The position numbers and the translations under genes are program-made. The notes beneath the pieces are model-generated. The model was not told the origin of the DNA and ran no database searches. It was given only the letters and a program-made list of their open reading frames with translations. From Wenzhouxiangella sp. (GTDB taxonomy: Bacteria; Pseudomonadota; Gammaproteobacteria; Xanthomonadales; Wenzhouxiangellaceae), in the NCBI GenBank assembly GCA_007119095.1, contig SKQI01000113.1:1-11654 (forward strand): a stretch of DNA of 11,654 bases, written 5' to 3'. Positions 6,517 to 11,654 of the stretch are shown here, piece after piece. The first letter of the stretch is position 1. Each line of letters begins with the position of its first letter.

Positions 6517-8622
6517 ATGACTCTCGCTAGCTGTTACCGTTTTTTCCTGCCGCTCTGTCTGTTGCTGGCTGGTGTCGCCGCGGCTGACTCGCCGCGCCCC
6601 ATCACCCACGAAGACTTGTGGTTGATGCCGCGAGTCGGTGCGCCGGTCGTCAGTCCCGATGGGCAGCGTGCCATTGTTGCGGTTACCCGACCGGCCTACG
6701 ACAGCGATGATCAGGCCAGTCATCTCTGGTTGATCAGCACCGACGACAGTGCACCACCTCGTCAGATCACCTTTGCCTCTGCCGGCGAGTCGCAGGTGAC
6801 CTGGAGTCCGGACGGCCGCACAATCGCCTTTACTGCGCGGCGTGACGGTGACGAGGCCAGCCAGATTTACTTGCTGGATCTGGCTTCCGGCGGAGAGGCT
6901 CGCCGCGTTACCGATATAAGCACCGGCGCACGTCATCCCAGGTTTTCACCCGATGGTAGCCGGATTGCCTTCACCAGCAATGTGCATCCGGACAGCCAGA
7001 GCGATGAGGACTCGCGCCGGATCCGCAAGGAGCTGGACGACAGGCCCTACCATGTCCTTACCTACACCGGCTTCCCGATCCGCAACTGGAATACCTGGCA
7101 GGACGATTTCAGGCCACGGCCTTTCGTGCAGCACCTGGACAGCGGCGAAGTCGTTGACCTGCTGGCGGGTACCGAGCTGGTGACCAGCGCCGGCTTTGAT
7201 GGCAGGCGCACTGCGGGAGGCAGCGAGCTGGATCTGACCTGGACACCCGATGGTTCGGCAGTGGTGTTCGTGGCCAGCCGCAATCGGGATCGCTTCGCTT
7301 TCGACAGCACCCACAATGACCTTTGGCTGGTATCAGCCGATGGCGGTGAACCGCGACGTCTCACCGGAACGGACGACCCTGCTGGCTCCGACAACTGGGG
7401 CAATCCTCGTTTCAGCGCTGATGGGGCCTTTCTTCTGGCCCAGTTCATACCGCGTACCGAATGGGTCTACAACGCGGCCCGGCTGGCAGTCCTTGACTGG
7501 CCCGGGGCGGCCAAGCAGGCCGAAATCACTTTGCCCGATCATCGCTCGGTGGCCGAGTATGCCCTCGCACCCGATAGCGAAACGGTCTTCGTGTTCACTG
7601 AAGATGCCGGGCTGGTCCGATTGTTCGAGGCCAATATCAGCGGCGGCGAGGCCACGCCTTCCTTCGATCAGTCCAAGGGAATTTATTCCGGCATGGATCT
7701 TGGCGGGAACGAAGGGCAGGGCATGTTGCTGGCCCGTTACGAGTCGGCCGCCGAACCGGCCGAGGTTGTTCGCCTGGTGCCCGGGCAAGGGCACGAACGG
7801 TTGACGACGTTTACCGAAGAAGCAGTGGCCGACCTGGATCTGCCGCCGCTGGAGCATTTCTGGTTCGACAACGACGATGGTGTCCCCATCCACAGCATGC
7901 TGGTGCGACCGGCCGGCTTCGACCCGAACCGCCGCTACCCGCTGCTGGTGCTGATGCATGGGGGACCGCACATCATGTATCGGGACTACTTCTTCCTGCG
8001 CTGGAATTACCACCTGCTGGCGGGCACTGACTATGTGCTTGTGCTGACCAACTACTCGGGATCAACCGGCTTCGGCGAGGAGTTTGCCCGTCGCATCCAG
8101 GGCGATCCGCTGCGCGGGCCGGCGATTGAAATCAACCAGGCAGCCGATGTTGCTATCGAGCGTTTCGGATTCATCGACGGCGACCGTCAGTGCGCGGGGG
8201 GTGCCAGCTACGGCGGCCACCTCGCCAACTGGATGCAGGGCGCCACCGATCGTTACCGCTGCCTGATCAGCCATGCCGGCCTGGTCAACCTGATTACCCA
8301 GTGGGGCACCAGCGATGCCGTTTTTCATCGCGAGGCCAACCTGGGGGCGCCACCATGGGAAGACCCCGATGTCTGGCTGGACCAGAACCCGCTGATGTAC
8401 GCAGACAACTGGCAAACGCCCGTGCTGGTCACCATCGGCAAGAAAGACGAGCGCGTGCCCCTGGCCAACGTGCTGGAGTACTGGACAGCACTGCAGCGCC
8501 AGCAGGTCGAAAGCCGGCTGCTGGTCTATCCGGACGAAGATCACTGGATCATGTCTGGACACAACAGCCGCCATTTCTACGGTGAAATCGCCGACTGGCT
8601 GGCGCGTTGGCTCAAGGACTAA
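6517..8622 (+). CDS. Secreted S9-family serine peptidase (prolyl oligopeptidase/acylaminoacyl-peptidase type)
   Basis: An exported oligopeptidase of the S9 clan: a beta-propeller gates an alpha/beta-hydrolase domain that cleaves short peptides. The 701 residues start with a signal peptide (hydrophobic 9-21, likely cut after AAA, about 23). Propeller blades carry TolB-like repeats: WSPDGRTIAF (96-105), FSPDGSRIAF (143-152), WTPDGSAVVF (242-251) and FSADGAFLL (299-307). The catalytic domain (about 445-701) shows HGGPH (481-485, oxyanion side), GSTGFGEEF (515-523), the nucleophile Ser564 in GGASYGG, Asp644 in GKKDERVP and His676 in DEDHW. All three triad members are present and correctly ordered, so it should be active. 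ATG 6517 has AAGGAG (6502-6507) at 9 bases. Its exact cleavage specificity (acyl-aminoacyl, dipeptidyl or prolyl) cannot be told from the sequence. It is probably periplasmic, supplying amino acids. Confidence 0.93.
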   Translation: MTLASCYRFFLPLCLLLAGVAAADSPRPITHEDLWLMPRVGAPVVSPDGQRAIVAVTRPAYDSDDQASHLWLISTDDSAPPRQITFASAGESQVTWSPDGRTIAFTARRDGDEASQIYLLDLASGGEARRVTDISTGARHPRFSPDGSRIAFTSNVHPDSQSDEDSRRIRKELDDRPYHVLTYTGFPIRNWNTWQDDFRPRPFVQHLDSGEVVDLLAGTELVTSAGFDGRRTAGGSELDLTWTPDGSAVVFVASRNRDRFAFDSTHNDLWLVSADGGEPRRLTGTDDPAGSDNWGNPRFSADGAFLLAQFIPRTEWVYNAARLAVLDWPGAAKQAEITLPDHRSVAEYALAPDSETVFVFTEDAGLVRLFEANISGGEATPSFDQSKGIYSGMDLGGNEGQGMLLARYESAAEPAEVVRLVPGQGHERLTTFTEEAVADLDLPPLEHFWFDNDDGVPIHSMLVRPAGFDPNRRYPLLVLMHGGPHIMYRDYFFLRWNYHLLAGTDYVLVLTNYSGSTGFGEEFARRIQGDPLRGPAIEINQAADVAIERFGFIDGDRQCAGGASYGGHLANWMQGATDRYRCLISHAGLVNLITQWGTSDAVFHREANLGAPPWEDPDVWLDQNPLMYADNWQTPVLVTIGKKDERVPLANVLEYWTALQRQQVESRLLVYPDEDHWIMSGHNSRHFYGEIADWLARWLKD

Positions 8623-8630
8623 GCGAGCGA

Positions 8631-9920
8631 TCAGGCCTTGCCGTTGAATAACGCCTGGGTGCCCAGGGCTTCGGCCGCGGCACCCAGGCGTTTCAAGGCC
8701 AGGCAATAGGCCGCTTCACGGAATGAAACCTTCAGATCTTTGGCGAGTTCCATCACTGCCGCAAATTGCTTGCGCATGCGCTTTTCAAGGCGCTTGTCCA
8801 CCTTCTCTTCAGTCCAGTAATCGCCGCTGCGGTTCTGGACCCACTCGTAGTAGCTGACGGTCACGCCGCCGGCGTTGGCCAGGATGTCAGGAATCACGGT
8901 GACCTCGTGCTCCTCGAGCAGCTTGTCTGCCTCCATCGTCGTCGGGCCGTTGGCCAGTTCCAGGATCACACGAGCACGAATGTCATTGGCATTGTTTTCG
9001 GTAATGACGTCATCGAGTGCTGCCGGAATCAACACGTCGACATCCAGAGTCAGCAGCTTGTCGTTGGAGATGGTTTCAACATCGTCCTGGTCGCACACTG
9101 AACTTTTGCAGTAAACGTCTTCGACCTTGCTGCCGGCGCGCTTGCCGTTGATGACTTGCGGAATGTTCAAGCCGTTCTCGTTGTAGATGCCGCCGCCAGA
9201 ATCGCTGACTGCCACGATCTTGAACCCATCCTCATGAAGCAGGCGGGCAATCGACTGACCCGCGTTGCCAAACCCATGGATGGCAACCGTGGTCTTTTCA
9301 GGCTGCCAGTCACGGTCCCGCGCCAATTCACGAAGACAGAAATAACCGCCGCGTCCGGTGGCGCCGGCACGTCCCTGGCTGCCACCCAGCGCCAGCGGCT
9401 TGCCGGTGATCACGTCCGGACTTCGGCGCCGGACAACGCTGGCGTATTCGTCCATCATCCAGCCCATGATGCGCTCATTGGTATAGACATCAGGGGCGGG
9501 GATATCAACCTCGGGGCCGATGAAATCGGCAATCTGGCGGATAAAGCCCCGGCTGAGCCGTTCCACTTCCAGCATGCTTAACTGCTTGGGGTCGACTGCG
9601 ACACCGCCCTTGGCACCACCATAGGGCAGATCCATGATTGCGCACTTGCAGGTCATCCAGAACGCAAGCGCCTTGACTTCGTCCAGATCCACTTCAGGGT
9701 GAAAGCGTAGACCGCCTTTGCCGGGCCCCAACAAGTCGGAGTGCTGAACCCGGTAGCCCTGGAACACTTCCAGGCTGCCATCGTCTCGACGGACTGGGAT
9801 GGAAACGGTCAATACCGCTTTCGGATAGTGCAGCCGCTGCAGCGCCTCTGGCGGAATGTCCACTTGTTCCGCTGCTTGATCAAGGCGGGCTAGAGCGCGC
9901 TCAAATGCATTGCTGGCCAT
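8631..9920 (-). CDS. gdhA: Glutamate dehydrogenase (Glu/Leu/Phe/Val dehydrogenase family)
   Basis: A cytosolic hexameric-type dehydrogenase interconverting glutamate with 2-oxoglutarate and ammonia. The 429 residues match the usual length of the shorter, non-E. coli-like enzymes. Key residues keep the spacing of Clostridium symbiosum GDH (K89, K113, K125, D165): K68 in GPGKGGLRFHP, K92 in MTCKCA, K104 in PYGGAKGG and catalytic D144 in IPAPD. The nucleotide-binding loop is HGFGNAG (215-221), with D240 after the second strand; NAD preference is possible but not proven. LALGGSQGRAGATGRG (176-191) is also typical. The frame is open to ATG 10013, but ATG 9920 is used because GGAG (9925-9928) precedes it and the longer N-terminus looks random. 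The gene ends 8 bases from the convergent peptidase stop. Leucine or phenylalanine dehydrogenase is less likely given the residue spacing and length. Confidence 0.93.
   Translation of the reverse strand: MASNAFERALARLDQAAEQVDIPPEALQRLHYPKAVLTVSIPVRRDDGSLEVFQGYRVQHSDLLGPGKGGLRFHPEVDLDEVKALAFWMTCKCAIMDLPYGGAKGGVAVDPKQLSMLEVERLSRGFIRQIADFIGPEVDIPAPDVYTNERIMGWMMDEYASVVRRRSPDVITGKPLALGGSQGRAGATGRGGYFCLRELARDRDWQPEKTTVAIHGFGNAGQSIARLLHEDGFKIVAVSDSGGGIYNENGLNIPQVINGKRAGSKVEDVYCKSSVCDQDDVETISNDKLLTLDVDVLIPAALDDVITENNANDIRARVILELANGPTTMEADKLLEEHEVTVIPDILANAGGVTVSYYEWVQNRSGDYWTEEKVDKRLEKRMRKQFAAVMELAKDLKVSFREAAYCLALKRLGAAAEALGTQALFNGKA
8650..8692. terminator. 14-bp perfect hairpin inside the 3' end of the glutamate dehydrogenase gene; likely stop for the convergent peptidase gene
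   Basis: AACGCCTGGGTGCC (8650-8663) pairs perfectly with GGCACCCAGGCGTT (8679-8692). Inside the 15-base loop, on the plus strand, GGC-TTCG-GCC (8667-8676) forms a further stem capped by a UUCG tetraloop. It starts 28 bases after the peptidase stop and is followed by only a short T run (8691-8693). It encodes part of the dehydrogenase C-terminus (about residues 410-423), so it must be tolerated by two functions. With only 8 bases between the two stops, this is the only plausible terminator for the plus-strand transcript. Confidence 0.6.
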
Positions 9921-9924
9921 ATAT

Positions 9925-9928
9925 CTCC
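9925..9928 (-). promoter_or_regulatory. Shine-Dalgarno site deciding the glutamate dehydrogenase start
   Basis: GGAG lies 4 bases before ATG 9920 on the minus strand. It favours this start over the open frame extending to 10013. Confidence 0.6.
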
Positions 9929-10045
9929 ATTGGATCGAAGGGTGCGATGGCCCGAAAGGATACTCGCCTCGCCGACAGGGAGATGACAATCTGTTTGTTG
10001 AGGCGGAATTCACCGCCCGCGGGCTGCACTGCTGATTTCTTGCAC

Positions 10046-10066
10046 GGACGCTGCGAAACAGCGCCC
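10046..10066 (-). terminator. Possible weak terminator hairpin after the porin gene
   Basis: As minus-strand RNA, GGGCGCUG and CAGCGUCC pair over 8 bases with one G-U pair around a 5-base UUUCG loop, 16 bases after the porin stop. No U tract follows, so it may only slow or process the transcript before gdhA. Confidence 0.3.
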
Positions 10067-10081
10067 TTCAGGAAGCGGGTG

Positions 10082-11125
10082 TCAGGAACCGAGCAAATTG
10101 CCGGTGGCAAGCGTGACCCTGATGCCAACGCCAAAGATGGTCTCACTACCGTTATCGTCACGGTCAGTATGGCGAACACCACCGTGAATGGAAAAGCGTC
10201 TGTGCATGTGATAGCGCACGCCAAGGGCGGCGTACTGACCATCATTGTTGCCAGCCCTGTCGTTGAACAGGCTGAATCCGGCCATCAGTTGCCAGGCGCT
10301 GTCCAGACGGTAGCTGGCATTGGCGTGGAGAAAGTCGCCGTCTTCCAGGCCGCTGCCGCGACGTTCCCAATGCGAAGCCAGTGTCCAGGCGTCATGGGAC
10401 CAGCGCAAGCCCAGCTTGGTGCCGCTGCGATTGTCCGGACCTTGCTGGAATTCGCTGGCATCGATATGGGCGGCCATCAGTTCAACCGGTCCAACCGGCA
10501 GGCTCATCGACAAGCCCCAGGCATGGTTGCCCGAGGTGCCGCCGGAACCGAGATCGGAAAGATCATCGACGGCGCCAAACAAGGTGAAACTCAGATCACC
10601 GAAGGCATGGCTGTAGCTAAGGGCATTGTCGACGTAGCCGCCATGACCGAACGCACCGCCGGAGCGCCCCAGGTTCGCGCGCGCCTGCATGAAGGTCGCG
10701 TTCAGGGGGTCCCAGCCCAGGCCGGCCGTCTTGTAAGGGGTTTCAAGTCTGCCCACCATCAATCGGCCCCAGGGACCATCGAGCCCGACTTCGACCTCCC
10801 GCTCGCGGGCATCGCCATCTTTCAGCCCCTCCATGTCGACGTTGAAGCCGAGACGGCCGACGACACGAGTGCGTTCAGTGACCCGAAAGACACCGTCGAT
10901 GAATAGCGCACCCCAATTGTGACTGTTCTTGTTACCACCGCCCCAGCCGTCAGTCAGATACCAACCCGTGCGGTCGCGGGCTTCGGCAGCACTGCCGCTG
11001 ACATTGACCAGTTCAGGCTGCAGCCGTAGCAGAATGCTGAAGTGGTTGTCGTCAGCAAAAGCCGGCGGAGCCAGCAGGCCAAAAACCAGCAAGCAGCGGG
11101 ACAGGTAACGCAGCGGCTGACTCAT
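10082..11125 (-). CDS. Porin-like outer-membrane beta-barrel protein
   Basis: A 347-residue protein with the look of a gammaproteobacterial general porin: a diffusion channel in the outer membrane. Residues 1-24 form a signal peptide (hydrophobic core about 11-20, likely cut after AFA). The mature part is a series of amphipathic beta strands joined by Gly/Asp/Asn-rich loops. These include FRVTERTRVVGRLGFNVDMEG (80-100), GPWGRLMVGRLETPYKT (117-133, a porin-like turn) and DNALSYSHAFGDLSFTLFGA (166-185). No cytosolic domain or membrane helix is seen after the signal. Start ATG 11125 overlaps the upstream gene's stop as ATGA; a longer frame to 11167 would lack a signal peptide. The last strand (IFGVGIRVTL, 330-339) is followed by eight residues ending in Ser instead of the usual terminal Phe, which is unusual. 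Ion or solute preference is unknown. Confidence 0.8.
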   Translation of the reverse strand: MSQPLRYLSRCLLVFGLLAPPAFADDNHFSILLRLQPELVNVSGSAAEARDRTGWYLTDGWGGGNKNSHNWGALFIDGVFRVTERTRVVGRLGFNVDMEGLKDGDAREREVEVGLDGPWGRLMVGRLETPYKTAGLGWDPLNATFMQARANLGRSGGAFGHGGYVDNALSYSHAFGDLSFTLFGAVDDLSDLGSGGTSGNHAWGLSMSLPVGPVELMAAHIDASEFQQGPDNRSGTKLGLRWSHDAWTLASHWERRGSGLEDGDFLHANASYRLDSAWQLMAGFSLFNDRAGNNDGQYAALGVRYHMHRRFSIHGGVRHTDRDDNGSETIFGVGIRVTLATGNLLGS

Positions 11126-11472
11126 GAATGGGATGTTTTGCCAAACAGCGCAGTCGTCAACGGCCAAAGTAGAACAGCTGCCACCAGGGCGGCGGCGATC
11201 GAACCACCCAGGATGGACAACCAGTCCAGCAATCCGCTGAGATCAGAGAATCGGGCCGATGTGATCCAGGGAGCCAGGAAAAACGCCAGCACCCCGATCA
11301 CTGCCCCACCCAGCAAGGCTGGTCGCCCACCGGAAGTCCAGGAACGGCCTCGGCTGGCAAGCAACCAGGCGGTAACGGCCACGTTAATGGCCAGCACTAT
11401 CACAATCAGCGGCAACCAGGGCCGAATGACTTCAAGCAGGACGGCAAAGATACCGAAAATGGAGAAGGCCAT
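11122..11472 (-). CDS. Small three-helix inner-membrane protein, possibly DUF5368-like
   Basis: A 116-residue hydrophobic protein with three predicted membrane helices (about 17-40, 51-70 and 86-110) and short polar loops such as RGRSWTSGGR (41-50) and TSARFSDLSG (71-80). No catalytic motif is visible and I cannot give it a function. Overall length and the SxFxD...DWL pattern in the second loop recall the DUF5368 family from memory, a tentative match. ATG 11472 has GGGAG at 11482-11486, 9 bases away. Its TGA stop overlaps the porin ATG, so the two genes are probably one translationally coupled unit, which hints that the small protein serves the cell envelope along with the porin. Confidence 0.7.
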   Translation of the reverse strand: MAFSIFGIFAVLLEVIRPWLPLIVIVLAINVAVTAWLLASRGRSWTSGGRPALLGGAVIGVLAFFLAPWITSARFSDLSGLLDWLSILGGSIAAALVAAVLLWPLTTALFGKTSHS

Positions 11473-11529
11473 GCACTCAGACTCCCGTAGGTTTGGTCAA
11501 AATCGTTGCAGAACGACTAGTGGTCCTTC

Positions 11530-11540
11530 AACATGATGTT
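11530..11540. promoter_or_regulatory. 11-base palindrome upstream of the small membrane protein/porin genes
   Basis: AACATGATGTT is a perfect odd palindrome located 58 bases before ATG 11472, in the place where an operator would sit. TCGTT-GCAG-AACGA (11502-11515) is a second small inverted repeat nearby. No clear -35/-10 pair was found here, so a regulatory role is only a possibility. Confidence 0.25.
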
Positions 11541-11549
11541 AGGATTCAG

Positions 11550-11645
11550 TTGGTCTGTCAGCGTTCAGGGCAAGGCGCGGCTCGCAGTGAATGGCCGTCG
11601 CCCTTCACAAGAGCCGGAACGCAGCCATGGACGCTGACAGGCCAA
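11550..11645. repeat. Long imperfect inverted repeat at the right edge, possible dispersed element
   Basis: TTGGTCTGTCAGCGTTC (11550-11566) and GGACGCTGACAGGCCAA (11629-11645) are complementary at 15 of 17 positions and enclose 62 bases. The interior has no gene-like frame. The stretch resembles short dispersed repeats I associate with Chromatiales- and Lysobacterales-type genomes, but this is memory, not a search. It continues toward or past the window end, so its true boundary is unknown. Confidence 0.5.
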
Positions 11646-11654
11646 CCCTTCGGG

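Noticed and set aside
7333..8013. Minus-strand open frame of 226 codons inside the peptidase gene
   Set aside because: Antisense to a gene with full catalytic motifs, with composition typical of a shadow frame.
9921..10081. Promoter for gdhA (TTGTCA and TATCCT on the minus strand)
   Set aside because: The spacing is 21 bases, too long for a normal sigma-70 promoter; nothing better was found.
9905..10906. Long plus-strand open frame (333 codons) opposite the porin
   Set aside because: It lies across the porin gene and the gdhA leader, has no domain or sensible start, and is explained by high GC leaving antisense frames open.

Overview
The window is a dense, GC-rich (roughly 60%) stretch of chromosome from a Gram-negative bacterium, most likely a gammaproteobacterium. 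SohB, the YqiJ/YqiK pair and a porin with a signal peptide all fit that group, and the overall feel is close to the Chromatiales or Lysobacterales (for example Wenzhouxiangella-like). That placement is an impression from protein similarity, not a computed result. There are nine protein genes, no recognisable RNA gene, no CRISPR array and no transposase.

Layout from left to right. A sodium:solute symporter (48-1439, +) converges on a minus-strand membrane-stress cluster. Between them lies a short inverted repeat built from CACGGAA-type units. The cluster, read leftward in transcription order, is: SohB protease (6395-5382); a small protein with a ribbon-helix-helix N-terminus (5336-4845); a PspA/IM30 protein (4763-4089); a YqiJ-type OB-fold membrane protein (4092-3364); and a YqiK-type flotillin (3272-1521). 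A secreted S9-family serine peptidase (6517-8622, +) is divergent from sohB. It converges on a glutamate dehydrogenase gene (9920-8631, -) with only 8 bases between the stop codons, and a strong hairpin sits inside the 3' end of the dehydrogenase gene. Upstream, on the minus strand, a small three-helix membrane protein (11472-11122) overlaps a porin-like outer-membrane protein (11125-10082) by four bases. The right edge runs into a long imperfect inverted repeat that looks like part of a dispersed element.

The centrepiece is the SohB / RHH / PspA / YqiJ / flotillin group. PspA coats stressed inner membrane, flotillins organise membrane microdomains, and YqiJ is their OB-fold membrane partner. 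Having SohB (a ClpP-fold membrane serine protease) and a DNA-binding-type protein immediately ahead of them suggests an inner-membrane quality-control module. It may be run by its own small regulator from an extended -10 promoter between sohB and the RHH gene. The PspA-YqiJ-YqiK association is a known theme; the roles of the RHH protein and of SohB here are inference. The other genes (symporter, peptidase, glutamate dehydrogenase, porin) suggest a peptide- and amino-acid-using lifestyle, but nothing in the sequence ties them into one pathway.
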